Assembly: GCF_014857905.1 (NCBI RefSeq)
Contig: NZ_JACYXE010000007.1
Span: 1-64,000 of the forward strand
DNA length: 64,000 nucleotides
Source of the DNA: Agilicoccus flavus
Lineage (GTDB): Bacteria; Actinomycetota; Actinomycetes; Actinomycetales; Dermatophilaceae
Reading direction: 5' to 3'
A program made the position numbers and the translations under genes. The notes below the pieces were generated by a model. It was not told the DNA's origin. It was given only the letters and a program-made list of their open reading frames with translations, and searched no databases. Below, one piece after another: positions 33,622-42,290 of the stretch. Every line of letters begins with the position of its first letter. Within the stretch, counting starts at the first letter, position 1.

Positions 33622-34419
33622 TCAGCGGTCCGACCAGGCCGGCGGGCGCTTCTGCGCGAACGCGGTCATGCCCTCCTGGGCGTCGGCGAGGCCGGCGTTA
33701 TGTGTCATCACGCCCTTGGCGTACGCGTAGGCGGCGTCGGTGTCCATCGCCGCCTGGCGGTAGAACGCCTCCTTGCCGATGCCGACGACCACCCCGCTCG
33801 CCTCCGCGATCCGGTCGGCGAGCGAACGCGCGGCGGAAGGCAGCTCCGCGGCGGGCACGACGTCGGTGACGAGACCGGCCGCGCGAGCGCCCTGGGCGTC
33901 CAGCGGCTCGCCGGTGAGCAGCATCCGCATCGCCGTCTTCTGCCCCACGGCCCGGCTGAGGGCGACCATCGGCGTGGAACAGAACAGGCCGATCCGCACG
34001 CCGGGCGTCGCGAACGACGCCGTGTCGGCGGCGACGACGAGGTCGCACGTCGCGGCCAGCTGGCAGCCGGCCGCCGTCGCGAGCGCGTGCACCGCCGCGA
34101 CGACCGGCTGCGGGATCGACCGGATCGTGCTCATCAGGCGCACGCAGACGTCGAAGACCTCATCGTAGAAGGCGGCGTCCCGGCCGATCATCTCCTTGAG
34201 GTCGTGGCCGGCGCAGAAGGCCGGCCCCTCACCGGCGAGGATCACGGCCCGCACGGACCGGTCGGCGCCCAACCCCTCGAACGCGTCGACGAGTTCGCGC
34301 ATGTGCGCCAGCGACAGCGCGTTCCGCTGCGTGGGCCGGTTCATCGTCACCGTCGCGACGGCCCCGTCGACCGCCACCCGGATGTGGTCGTACCCGGCCC
34401 GTTCGGGGGTCTGCGTCAT
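33622..34419 (-). CDS. crotonase-family protein, ECHDC3-like
   Basis: This 265-aa enoyl-CoA hydratase/isomerase-superfamily protein has the CoA-pocket and oxyanion segments AFCAGHDLKEM and HALATAAGCQLAATCD. The two Glu residues of true enoyl-CoA hydratase are replaced: Gln in GCQLA and Gly in FATPGVRIGLFCS. FATPGVRIGLFCSTPMVALSRAV and ITAFLQKRKP-like MTAFAQKRPPAW closely resemble human ECHDC3, whose reaction is unclear. So hydration of enoyl-CoA is doubtful. The ATG at 34419 begins MTQTPERAGYD. It is divergent from the riboswitch-controlled gene. Confidence 0.88.
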   Translation of the reverse strand: MTQTPERAGYDHIRVAVDGAVATVTMNRPTQRNALSLAHMRELVDAFEGLGADRSVRAVILAGEGPAFCAGHDLKEMIGRDAAFYDEVFDVCVRLMSTIRSIPQPVVAAVHALATAAGCQLAATCDLVVAADTASFATPGVRIGLFCSTPMVALSRAVGQKTAMRMLLTGEPLDAQGARAAGLVTDVVPAAELPSAARSLADRIAEASGVVVGIGKEAFYRQAAMDTDAAYAYAKGVMTHNAGLADAQEGMTAFAQKRPPAWSDR

Positions 34420-34526
34420 CGCCCGCTCCTTCGCGCCCACCGGTGTCCTGCCGACCACGCTAGCCGTGTCGGCGGGGGCCCGCCCGACGCCCGGGACGCG
34501 TGCACCGAGGCCCCGCCGCTCCGGGC

Positions 34527-34532
34527 TACCCT
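34527..34532 (+). promoter_or_regulatory. -10 element for the SAM-riboswitch transcript
   Basis: TACCCT is followed 7 nt later by the expected transcript start (about 34540), immediately before the first riboswitch helix. Confidence 0.5.
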
Positions 34533-34540
34533 GGAGGGGC

Positions 34541-34664
34541 AATCCATCGAGACCGGCCGAGGGACAGGCCCGACGACGCCGGGGCAGCCGCCCGTGGGGA
34601 GACCCGCGGGAATGGTGCCAAGTCCTGCGGCACGGCGCGTCCGCGCGCCGACCGGAAGATGGAG
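34541..34664 (+). ncRNA. SAM-I (S-box) riboswitch
   Basis: The core matches the S-box consensus. P1 is formed by TCCATC (34543-34548) and GATGGA (34658-34663). GAGACCGGCCGAGGGACAGG-type P2/kink-turn sequence follows, then CCCGACGACGCCGGGGCAGCC, a P3 stem, AATGGTGCCAAGTCC (the GGTGCCAA...TCC segment), a P4 stem GCGCG/CGCGC, and CCGGAAGATGG. It precedes a cystathionine gamma-synthase-type gene by 94 nt, the expected target. S-adenosylmethionine binding should switch off expression. The expression platform (34665-34757) is GC-rich with GGAAGGG before the ATG, so control may be at translation. Confidence 0.88.
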
Positions 34665-34757
34665 GCGAGCGGTGCCGTCGGCCCGTCGTCCCCCGTGGTC
34701 CGGCCGCCGTCGGGGCGTGGACGCCCGGCTGTCGGCCTGCGACACCGGAAGGGCGCC

Positions 34758-35921
34758 ATGACCGACATCTCCCGCCTCACCCGCGCGATCCGCGCCGGAC
34801 TCGAGACCGACAGCCAGTTCGGGGCGGTCGTCCCCCCGCTCTACCTGTCGACGACGTACAGCTTCGAGGGCCTCGGCTCGCCGCGACGCTACGACTACTC
34901 CCGCAGCGGCAACCCGACCCGGACGCTGCTCGCCGAGGCGCTGACGACGCTCGAGGGCGGCGGCGGTGCGGTCGTGACGAACACGGGCACCTCGGCGATG
35001 ACGAACGTCGTCACCTACTTCCTGCGCCCCGGCGACCGCCTCCTCTACCCGCACGACTGCTACGGCGGGAGCTGGCGGCTCTTCGAGTCGCTCCACGCCC
35101 GGGGTCTGCTCGTCGCCGAGCCGGTCGACTTCACCGACCCGGCCGCGGTCGACGCGGCCCTCGCCACGCCCGCGACCGTCGTCTGGCTCGAGACGCCCTC
35201 GAACCCGCTCCTGCGGCTGACCGACATCGCCGACGTCACCGCCAAGGCCAAGGCCGTGGGCGCGACCGTCGTGGCCGACAACACGTTCCTCACCCCGCTG
35301 CTGCAGCGCCCCCTCGAGTACGGCGTCGACGTCGTCGTGCACTCGACGACGAAGTACATCAACGGGCACAGCGACATCGTCGCGGGCGCCGTCGTCGCGG
35401 CGGACGAGAACCTCGCCGAGGAGCTGACGACGTGGGCCAACGTCCTCGGGGTCACCGGCTCGCCGTTCGACAGCTACCAGACCCTGCGCGGCCTGCGCAG
35501 CCTGCACACGCGCCTCAAGGCCCACGAGGAGAACGCGGCGGCCGTCGCCGACCTCTTCGCCTCGCACCCGGCCGTCGCGACGACGTACTACCCGGGCCTG
35601 GCCGACCACCCGGGACACGACATCGCGACGCGGCAGCAGGACGGGTTCGGCGGCATGGTCAGCGCCGACCTCGCCGGCGGCGAGGCGGCGGTGCGCGCGT
35701 TCGTCACCGGGTTGCGTTGCTTCAGCCTCGCCGAGTCCCTCGGCGGCACCGAGTCGCTCGTCGACCACCCGGCGTCGATGACGCACGTCGCGATGACCCC
35801 GGAAGCCCGCGCGCTCGCCGGGATCGGCGACGGGCTGCTCCGCTTCTCCGTCGGCATCGAGCACGTCGACGACCTCGTCGCCGACCTGCGCGCGGCCCTC
35901 GACCGGGCCGCGGCGGCCTGA
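34758..35921 (+). CDS. metB: cystathionine gamma-synthase / O-acylhomoserine sulfhydrylase-type PLP enzyme
   Basis: This 387-aa Cys/Met-metabolism PLP enzyme has YDYSRSGNPTR (phosphate tether), GTSAMTNVV, ETPSNPLL, VADNTFLTPLLQRPL, the PLP Lys in HSTTKYINGHSD, and SLAESLGGTESLVDHPASMTH. The family covers cystathionine gamma-synthase, gamma-lyase and O-succinylhomoserine sulfhydrylase; the riboswitch upstream points to methionine synthesis, hence metB. SD GGAAGGG precedes ATG 34758. It converges on the RamB-like gene. Confidence 0.9.
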   Translation: MTDISRLTRAIRAGLETDSQFGAVVPPLYLSTTYSFEGLGSPRRYDYSRSGNPTRTLLAEALTTLEGGGGAVVTNTGTSAMTNVVTYFLRPGDRLLYPHDCYGGSWRLFESLHARGLLVAEPVDFTDPAAVDAALATPATVVWLETPSNPLLRLTDIADVTAKAKAVGATVVADNTFLTPLLQRPLEYGVDVVVHSTTKYINGHSDIVAGAVVAADENLAEELTTWANVLGVTGSPFDSYQTLRGLRSLHTRLKAHEENAAAVADLFASHPAVATTYYPGLADHPGHDIATRQQDGFGGMVSADLAGGEAAVRAFVTGLRCFSLAESLGGTESLVDHPASMTHVAMTPEARALAGIGDGLLRFSVGIEHVDDLVADLRAALDRAAAA

Positions 35922-35958
35922 CGCGGCGGCACCCCGGTCGGCCGCGGCCGCCCGCCGC

Positions 35959-37428
35959 TCACCGGTGCGTCTCGAGGAACCGGTACACCTCGGTCTCGTC
36001 GACGCCGGGGAAGGCGCCGGGCGGCAGGGCGGCGAGGAGGTGGCTGTGCGCCCGGGCGCTCGGCCACGCATGCCCCGCCCAGCCCGACGCGAGGTCGGCG
36101 GGCGGGCGGCGGCAGCACGACTCGTCGGGGCAGCGCGAGGTCGACCGCTCCTTGGTCGCCCGGCCCCGGAACCACTTCGCCGCCTGGTAGGGCACGCCGA
36201 TGCACGTCGAGAAGTCACCGCCCGGCCCCGCCTCGACGCGCGCGGTGCACCAGAACGTGCCCGCCGGGGTGTCGGTGTACTGGTCGAAGGCGTTGAACTT
36301 GTCCTGCGCGGCGAACACCTGCCGCGAGGTCCAGTACCGGCAGACGGGCTGGCCCTCGATGGCGCCGGTGTGGTCGGCGGGGAAGCTCACGCCGTCGTTC
36401 TCGTACGCCTTGTAGATGATCCCCGACTCGTGGACCTTCTGGAAGTGCACGGCGATGCCGAGGTGGCGGGTGAGCAGGTTGGTCATGCGGTGGCTCGCGG
36501 CCTCGTACGACACGGCGAACGCGTCGCGCAGGTCCTCGACCGAGAGCTGGCGCTCCTCCTTGGCCCGCGTGAGGAACGAGACGGCCATCTGCTCGGGCAT
36601 GAGCAGCGCCGCCGCGAAGTAGTTCGTCTCGATGCGCTGGCGGAGGAACTCCTTGTAGTCGCCGGGGACGTCGTGGCCGAGCACGTGGTGGCCCAGGGCC
36701 TGGAGCAGGACCGAACGGGGGTCGTGCTCCCCGTGCCGTGACCGGGGCAGGTAGATCCGCATCTGCCGCAGGTCGGTGACCGAGCGCGTCGAGTGCGGCA
36801 GGTCCCCCACGTGGTGCAGCGTGAACCCGAGGTGGGCCGTGATGTCGGCGATGACGTGCTGCGACAGCGGCCCGCGCTCGTACCCGCCGCGGGCCAGCAG
36901 CTCGGCGGCGCGATGCTCCAGCTCGGCGAAGTAGTTGTCGCGGGCCCGCATCTCGAGGCGCAGCTCGGCGTTGGCGCGGCGGGCCTCCTCCGGGGTGGCG
37001 ACCCGTTCCTCGGCCTGCGTGGCGAGCTCGCGGTGGAGCGCGACGAGGGACTCGAGCACGTCCATCGGCATCCGCGGCGAGATCCGCACCTGCGGCAGGC
37101 CGCGCCGCACCGCGAGGGGGGAGCGCATCGCCTTCTCCAGCTCGATCTCGAGCTGCGCCCGGCGGCTCGGCACCGACGCGGTGAGGTCGTCGAGGGTCGC
37201 GCCGTAGTGGGTCGCGAGCTTCTGCAGCGTGGACACCTTCGCCTCGCGCTTGCCGTTCTCGAGCAGCGAGAGCGCCGAGGCGGCGATGCCGGTGCCGTCG
37301 GACACGTCCGCGAGTGTGAGCTGCCTCTCCTTGCGCAGGTGACGGAGCCGCCGGCCGAGTGTGAAGGGGTCGAAAACGGAGTCCTCGTCGGGCTCGGGAG
37401 CGGGCCGCTGCCAGTGCGATGCCGTCAT
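35959..37428 (-). CDS. RamB/ScfR-like XRE regulator of the glyoxylate shunt
   Basis: This 489-aa regulator has an N-terminal XRE helix-turn-helix ([40 protein letters not shown]), a middle ImmA/IrrE-like region ([15 protein letters not shown], where His replaces the HExxH Glu) and a C-terminal short-chain fatty-acyl regulator (DUF2083) domain with Cys-rich [13 protein letters not shown]. Length and layout match RamB of Corynebacterium and Mycobacterium, which controls aceA/aceB. It is divergent from aceA here, strongly supporting that role. ATG 37428 begins MTASHWQRP. The longer open frame upstream is antisense to aceA/aceB. Confidence 0.93.
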   Translation of the reverse strand: MTASHWQRPAPEPDEDSVFDPFTLGRRLRHLRKERQLTLADVSDGTGIAASALSLLENGKREAKVSTLQKLATHYGATLDDLTASVPSRRAQLEIELEKAMRSPLAVRRGLPQVRISPRMPMDVLESLVALHRELATQAEERVATPEEARRANAELRLEMRARDNYFAELEHRAAELLARGGYERGPLSQHVIADITAHLGFTLHHVGDLPHSTRSVTDLRQMRIYLPRSRHGEHDPRSVLLQALGHHVLGHDVPGDYKEFLRQRIETNYFAAALLMPEQMAVSFLTRAKEERQLSVEDLRDAFAVSYEAASHRMTNLLTRHLGIAVHFQKVHESGIIYKAYENDGVSFPADHTGAIEGQPVCRYWTSRQVFAAQDKFNAFDQYTDTPAGTFWCTARVEAGPGGDFSTCIGVPYQAAKWFRGRATKERSTSRCPDESCCRRPPADLASGWAGHAWPSARAHSHLLAALPPGAFPGVDETEVYRFLETHR

Positions 37429-37629
37429 GTTTTCAGTATGCCGAAGAAGCGCATTTCTTTCAGTCGGGTGTGCTCGCACCACACGCACTTCTTCGCACAT
37501 GGTGGTGACACCAGACGGCGTCGCGGTCCTTCCGTGGCGGTGGCGCCGCCCTGGGATCCGCGGGAGATCCGCGGGCACCGGAGCAGCACGGCCCGAGCGG
37601 GCCGCCGACGAAGGAGTCGAAGGACAGCC
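37429..37629. promoter_or_regulatory. ramB-like/aceA divergent control region
   Basis: This 201-bp region is more AT-rich than its surroundings and probably carries both promoters. It contains an inverted repeat CGAAGAAG (37442-37449) / CTTCTTCG (37488-37495). Nested inside is GTGTGctcgcacCACAC-like symmetry around 37468-37484. These are the best candidates for regulator sites; the corynebacterial RamB consensus (A/T-rich TTTGCAAA-like) is not seen. Confidence 0.45.
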
Positions 37630-38922
37630 ATGACCGACCACATGACGCACCTGCCGAAGAGCGCCGAGTCCCTCGAGTACGACTGGAAGACCAACGCCCG
37701 CTGGGCCGGCGTCCGACGCGACTACTCGGCCCAGGACGTCATCCGACTGCGCGGCCGGGTCCAGGAGGAGCACACCCTCGCCCGGCGCGGGGCGGAGAAG
37801 CTCTGGGACAGCCTGCACACCGAGGACTTCGTCAACGCGCTCGGCGCGCTCACCGGCAACCAGGCCGTGCAGCAGGTTAAGGCCGGCCTGAAGGCCATCT
37901 ACCTCTCGGGGTGGCAGGTCGCGGCCGACGCCAACCTCGCGGGCCAGACCTACCCCGACCAGTCGCTCTACCCGGCGAATTCGGTGCCGCAGGTGGTCCG
38001 CCGCATCAACAACGCGCTGCTGCGCGCCGACCAGATCGAGTGCGCGGAGGGGGTCAGCTCCGTCGAGGACTGGCTCGTGCCGATCGTGGCCGACGCGGAG
38101 GCCGGCTTCGGCGGCCCGCTCAACGCCTTCGAGCTGATGAAGGGCATGATCGCGGCCGGCGCGGCGGGCGTGCACTGGGAGGACCAGCTCGCGAGCGAGA
38201 AGAAGTGCGGCCACCTCGGCGGCAAGGTGCTCATCCCGACGAAGCAGCACGAGCGCACCCTCAACGCGGCGCGCCTCGCGGCGGACGTCTGCGACACCCC
38301 GACGATCATCGTCGCGCGCACCGACGCCGAGTCGGCCTCCCTCATCACCTCCGACGTCGACGAGCGCGACCACGAGTTCATCACCGGCGAGCGCACCGCC
38401 GAGGGGTTCTACAAGGTCCGCGGCGGGATCGAACCGTGCATCGCGAGGGGCCGCGCGTACGCCCAGTACGCCGACCTGCTGTGGATGGAGACGGGCACCC
38501 CCGACCTCGAGGTCGCCAAGCGGTTCGCCGAGGCGATCAAGGCCGAGCACCCCGACCAGATGCTCGCCTACAACTGCTCGCCGTCGTTCAACTGGAAGCG
38601 TCACCTCGACGACGACACGATCGCGAAGTTCCAGCGTGAGCTGGGGGCGATGGGCTTCTCGTTCCAGTTCATTACCCTCGCCGGTTTCCACGCCCTCAAC
38701 CACTCGATGTTCGACCTCGCGCACGGGTACGCCCGCCGCCAGATGTCGGCGTACGTGGAGCTGCAGCAGCGCGAGTTCGCCGACGAGGAGCGCGGGTACA
38801 CCGCGACCAAGCACCAGCGCGAGGTGGGCACCGGCTACTTCGACACCGTCGCGCAGGCCATCGACCCGAACTCGAGCACGACCGCGCTGGCCGGGTCGAC
38901 CGAGACCGCGCAGTTCCACTGA
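37630..38922 (+). CDS. aceA: isocitrate lyase
   Basis: This 430-aa isocitrate lyase splits isocitrate to glyoxylate and succinate. Landmarks are [40 protein letters not shown], the catalytic [37 protein letters not shown] and [15 protein letters not shown]. Length fits the AceA1/prokaryote type. AGGACAG precedes ATG 37630. It lies 36 bp before aceB in the same direction and divergent from the RamB-like regulator, so aceAB forms a glyoxylate-shunt operon for growth on acetate or fatty acids. Confidence 0.97.
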   Translation: MTDHMTHLPKSAESLEYDWKTNARWAGVRRDYSAQDVIRLRGRVQEEHTLARRGAEKLWDSLHTEDFVNALGALTGNQAVQQVKAGLKAIYLSGWQVAADANLAGQTYPDQSLYPANSVPQVVRRINNALLRADQIECAEGVSSVEDWLVPIVADAEAGFGGPLNAFELMKGMIAAGAAGVHWEDQLASEKKCGHLGGKVLIPTKQHERTLNAARLAADVCDTPTIIVARTDAESASLITSDVDERDHEFITGERTAEGFYKVRGGIEPCIARGRAYAQYADLLWMETGTPDLEVAKRFAEAIKAEHPDQMLAYNCSPSFNWKRHLDDDTIAKFQRELGAMGFSFQFITLAGFHALNHSMFDLAHGYARRQMSAYVELQQREFADEERGYTATKHQREVGTGYFDTVAQAIDPNSSTTALAGSTETAQFH

Positions 38923-38958
38923 GCCGCGACGAACCACGACCAGGGAAGGACCCCGAAC

Positions 38959-40566
38959 ATGTGCACCCCCATCGAGATCCGAACGCCCACACCGGCGCTC
39001 GGTCAGGACGAGATCCTCACGCCGGAGGCCCTCGAGTTCGTCGCCCAGCTCCACCAGGTCGCGGCGGGCCGGCGCTACGAGCTCCTGCGCGAGCGCGAGC
39101 GGCGGACGCGGGCGATCCTCGACGGCACCGACCCGTCGTTCGCCCGCGAGACCGCCCGCGTCCGCGCGGACGACTCGTGGCGGGTCGCCCCGCCCGCGCC
39201 GGGCCTGGAGGACCGTCGCGTCGAGATCACCGGTCCGACGTCGCGGAAGATGACGATCAACGCGATGAACTCCGGCGCGAAGGTCTGGCTCGCCGACCTC
39301 GAGGACGCGAGCACCCCGAGCTGGGACAACGTCATCGGCGGTCAGCTCAACCTGCGTGACGCCGTCCGGGGGGAGTGCGAGTTCACCTCCCCCGACGGCA
39401 AGGAGTACCGCGTCACGGCGGAGCGGACGCCGACGATCGTCGTCCGGCCCCGCGGCTGGCACCTCGACGAGGCGCACCTCGAGCTGCACGGCCGGCCGCT
39501 CGTCGGCGGCATCGTCGACGCCGGGCTCTACCTGTTCCACAACGCGCACGAGCTCATCGCCCGGGGCCGCGGGCCGTACTTCTACCTGCCGAAGACGGAG
39601 TCGCACCTCGAGGCGCGGCTGTGGAACGACGTCTTCGTCCGGGCGCAGGAGTTGTTGGGCCTGCCGCGGGGCACGATCCGCGCCACGGTGCTCATCGAGA
39701 CGATCACCGCGGCCTACGAGATGGAGGAGATCCTCTACGAGCTGCGCGAGCACAGCAGCGGGCTCAACGCGGGGCGGTGGGACTACATCTTCTCGGTCAT
39801 CAAGAACTTCCGGGAGCGCGGCGAGGACTTCGTCCTGCCCGACCGGGCGCAGGTGACGATGACGACGCCGTTCATGCGCTGCTACACCGAGCAGCTCGTG
39901 CGCGCCTGCCACCGGCGGGGCGCCCACGCCATCGGGGGCATGGCGGCGTTCATCCCCAACCGGCGCGACCCGGAGGCGACGGAGGCGGCGCTGGAGAAGG
40001 TGCGGGCCGACAAGTCGCGGGAGGCCGCCGACGGGTTCGACGGCTCGTGGGTCGCGCACCCCGATCTCGTGCCCGTGTGCGCCGACGCGTTCGACGCCGT
40101 GCTCGGCGACCGGCCGCACCAGGTCGACCGCCTCCGCGAGGACGTCGAGGTCGACGGGCCGGGCCTCATCGACCTCACCATCCCCGGGGGCCGCGTCACC
40201 GAGACGGGCCTGCGCCTCAACGTCGAGGTGGGCATGCGGTACGTCGAGTCGTGGTTGCGGGGCAACGGCGCCGCCGCGATCCACAACCTCATGGAGGACG
40301 CGGCGACGGCCGAGATCTCCCGCAGCCAGGTCTGGCAGTGGATCCGCACCGGTACACGCACGGACGAGGGGCGGATCGTCACGCGGGAGTGGGTCGAGCA
40401 GATCGTCGCGGAGGAGTTCGCCGGCGTCGAGCGCACCGAGGGCGACCGCTTCGACGACGCGCGGGCGGTGTTCGAGGAGGTGGCGCTGGGGGAGGACTAC
40501 CCGGCCTTCCTCACCCTGCCCGCCTACGAGCGGTTCCTCGCGCCGGCGCCCGCGCCGGTCGGGTGA
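38959..40566 (+). CDS. aceB: malate synthase A
   Basis: This 535-aa malate synthase A condenses glyoxylate with acetyl-CoA. Landmarks are [44 protein letters not shown] (catalytic Arg), [18 protein letters not shown] (Mg-binding Glu), [12 protein letters not shown], and [20 protein letters not shown] with a catalytic Asp in [13 protein letters not shown]. Size matches isoform A rather than the larger G. It is immediately downstream of aceA, and a strong hairpin terminator follows. Confidence 0.97.
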   Translation: MCTPIEIRTPTPALGQDEILTPEALEFVAQLHQVAAGRRYELLRERERRTRAILDGTDPSFARETARVRADDSWRVAPPAPGLEDRRVEITGPTSRKMTINAMNSGAKVWLADLEDASTPSWDNVIGGQLNLRDAVRGECEFTSPDGKEYRVTAERTPTIVVRPRGWHLDEAHLELHGRPLVGGIVDAGLYLFHNAHELIARGRGPYFYLPKTESHLEARLWNDVFVRAQELLGLPRGTIRATVLIETITAAYEMEEILYELREHSSGLNAGRWDYIFSVIKNFRERGEDFVLPDRAQVTMTTPFMRCYTEQLVRACHRRGAHAIGGMAAFIPNRRDPEATEAALEKVRADKSREAADGFDGSWVAHPDLVPVCADAFDAVLGDRPHQVDRLREDVEVDGPGLIDLTIPGGRVTETGLRLNVEVGMRYVESWLRGNGAAAIHNLMEDAATAEISRSQVWQWIRTGTRTDEGRIVTREWVEQIVAEEFAGVERTEGDRFDDARAVFEEVALGEDYPAFLTLPAYERFLAPAPAPVG

Positions 40567-40585
40567 GCCGACCGCACCGCCGAAC

Positions 40586-40624
40586 CGACCGCGGGCGGCC
40601 CCGAGCCGGGGCCGCCCGCGGTCG
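40586..40624. terminator. strong bidirectional hairpin terminator after aceB
   Basis: A perfect 18-bp stem (40586-40603 with 40607-40624; CGACCGCGGGCGGCCCCG arm) has a 3-nt AGC loop, between convergent aceB and glycerophosphodiesterase genes. There is no clear U-tract. Confidence 0.85.
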
Positions 40625-40639
40625 CGTCGTGCCCGCGCC

Positions 40640-41419
40640 TCACCGGCGGCGGGCGAGGACGTCGAGCAGGGTGTCGACCCGGTCGGAGACGATCGCGTCG
40701 ACCCCGAGGTCGAACAGGGCGTCCATCGCGGCGGGGTCGTCGATCGTCCACACGTGCACCTGGCGGCCCAGGGCGTGGGCGCGGTCGACGAACGCCGTGG
40801 TGACGACGGTGACCTCGACGCCGAGGACCCGGTGCGTGACGGGCACCTGGTAGGCGATGCCGGGGGTGTGCAGCCACCGCCACCACGGCCCGGGCAGGAA
40901 GCGGAGGGCGGCGACGCCGAGGGGGCCGGCGGAGGTCGGGACCCGCAGGCCCGCCCGGGCGGCCAGGATCCGGAAGCGCCACAGCCGCGCGTCGGAGAAC
41001 GACCCCACGCACGTCCGCGGCCCGGCCCCGGTCGCGGCGAGGACCGCGACGAGCGGCGCCACCGCGCCGGGCGCCTTGAGGTCGACGTTGACCCGCGCCG
41101 TCGGGAGGGCGCTCAGGAGGTCGGCGAACCGCGGCACCGGCTCCCCCGCGATGCGGGCGCGGCTCACGGTTTCCCAGTCGAGGTCGGCGACCGCCCCCGC
41201 CCCGTCGGTGACGCGGTCGAGCCGGTCGTCGTGCAGGGCGACGAGCACGCCGTCGCGGGTGGCGTGCACGTCGGTCTCGAGGTGGTCGATGCCCGCGGCG
41301 ACCGCGGCCGCGAACGCTCGCAGCGTGTTCTCGCGCGCGTCGTCCTCACCCGCCCGGTACCCGCCCCGGTGCGCGAGGCCGTACGGGGGCGGATCGAGGT
41401 AGGGATGCCTGGTCGTCAT
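40640..41419 (-). CDS. glycerophosphodiester phosphodiesterase
   Basis: This 259-aa GDPD-family protein has a TIM-barrel signature: LAHRGGYRAGEDDARENTLRA (His-Arg, ENT), GIDHLETDVHATRDGVLVALHD (Glu, Asp metal ligands and second catalytic His), and LKAPGAVA for VDLK. It releases glycerol-3-phosphate from phosphodiester headgroups. There is no signal peptide, so it is cytoplasmic. Its ATG (41419) lies inside the left copy of a 25-bp direct repeat flanking the adjacent insertion. Confidence 0.93.
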   Translation of the reverse strand: MTTRHPYLDPPPYGLAHRGGYRAGEDDARENTLRAFAAAVAAGIDHLETDVHATRDGVLVALHDDRLDRVTDGAGAVADLDWETVSRARIAGEPVPRFADLLSALPTARVNVDLKAPGAVAPLVAVLAATGAGPRTCVGSFSDARLWRFRILAARAGLRVPTSAGPLGVAALRFLPGPWWRWLHTPGIAYQVPVTHRVLGVEVTVVTTAFVDRAHALGRQVHVWTIDDPAAMDALFDLGVDAIVSDRVDTLLDVLARRR

Positions 41420-41432
41420 CCCCTCGATGGTG
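41408..41432. repeat. left copy of 25-bp perfect direct repeat (possible attachment site)
   Basis: The 25 bp beginning CCTGGTCGTCATCCCC recur exactly at 42253-42277. This copy covers the first codons of the glycerophosphodiesterase gene. Confidence 0.85.
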
Positions 41433-41600
41433 CGACCTCATGCTCGTCCCCGCCATGTGACGGGCAGGCGCACGAGCGGACGTCCACCTCGGACGGGCCT
41501 GCAGACCGTGCCACGGGCGTGCCCGCGCGTCCGGGACCGCGTCGTTGTCGGTGGCGGACTCTACCGTGCGTCATGTCACAATCACTCGGAGGAGGCCGCC

Positions 41601-41786
41601 ATGGGATCAGCAACCGTCGAGACATTGACCGTCGAGCAAGCGCGGGTCGAATTGGCTCACATCATCGCTGAGATCGGCGAGCTGGCCGATGCCCGTGCTC
41701 GCTCGGATGCCGACCTGTTGACGGTGGAACAAGAGCACCGCCTGCGCCGCGCCGAGAACCTGGTCTGGTTGCTCGACCGTCGGTGA
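41601..41786 (+). CDS. 61-aa charged helical protein of unknown function
   Basis: This small protein (MGSATVETLTVEQARVELAH start) is predicted to be almost wholly helical, with heptad-like Leu/Ile/Ala spacing and many Glu/Arg residues. A strong GGAGG lies 6 nt before ATG 41601. Its stop overlaps the GTG start of the next gene (GTGA), as in antitoxin-toxin pairs. It lies inside the direct-repeat-bounded insertion. I recognise no family. Confidence 0.6.
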   Translation: MGSATVETLTVEQARVELAHIIAEIGELADARARSDADLLTVEQEHRLRRAENLVWLLDRR

Positions 41787-42252
41787 GCGGCGAACGCGGC
41801 CTGGAAGACCAGGCCCGTGAATTCGCGACACGACTGTCCGACCTGGTGTGGGGGTTCCTGGATGCCCGATTCCCGTTCCAGGCGCTGCAGGTCGGTAACG
41901 GCTTCGTCGGCGTCGTGCCCGGGGTGGGCTGGCCGGCCGCCCTGGCCTCTGCTCGGGAGGCCTACCGGCGCGGGCAAACAGGGTCTGTCGTGCGGGATTG
42001 CCCGAGCGAGGCGGTTCGTGTGCTCGAGGAGATGGGGTACCGAGTCGCGGCCCCGCAGCGGACCCGCGGCCCGATCGCGCGGGGCGACTGCGGGCGTTCT
42101 GAAGGCGGCAAGGCTGTGGACCGCCTGGCCGCGTCGCCACTGCAGCGCGCCCGCCTCGCAGGTGGTGCTCGTCGACCTGCCCGGCGGCTTGGGGTGCGCC
42201 CCTACAGGACGTCGTCGGCCCTGTCGTCGCGCCCGTCATGTTCGCCGACGTA
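41783..42252 (+). pseudogene. unknown ORF coupled to the 61-aa gene, 3' end lost or frameshifted
   Basis: It starts GTG 41783, overlapping the previous stop. The first 100 or so residues look coding (LEDQAREFATRLSDLVWGFL, VGNGFVGVVPGVGWPAALAS, AVRVLEEMGYRVAAPQ). After about 42080 the translation becomes Arg/Ala-rich. Another frame then reads QVVLVDLPGGLG and a third DVVGPVVAPVMFADV, so the 3' part seems to have frameshifts. The frame has no stop before it runs through the right repeat into the aldehyde dehydrogenase gene, suggesting truncation at the junction. The end coordinate is arbitrary. Confidence 0.4.
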
Positions 42253-42277
42253 CCTGGTCGTCATCCCCTCGATGGTG
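42253..42277. repeat. right copy of 25-bp perfect direct repeat
   Basis: Identical to 41408-41432. It ends 13 bp before the aldehyde dehydrogenase start, directly before a CAGGCT -10-like element. Confidence 0.85.
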
Positions 42278-42290
42278 GCAGGCTCGCGGC

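Larger units (their letters stand above)
41433..42252 (+). mobile_element. small insertion (about 845 bp with one repeat) between direct repeats
   Basis: The segment between the two 25-bp repeats has visibly lower and less biased GC than its neighbours. It carries two overlapping small genes and no integrase or transposase. One explanation is site-specific integration with duplication of the target; another is an unequal duplication. No terminal inverted repeats were found. Confidence 0.5.

Noticed and set aside
34541-34664. SAM-IV riboswitch, common in actinobacteria
   Set aside because: The GAGGGACAGGCCC...GGGGCAGCC...GGTGCCAAGTCC...GAAGATGG order and P1/P4 layout fit SAM-I. The SAM-IV hallmark GCCGGCAACCCTCC context is absent.
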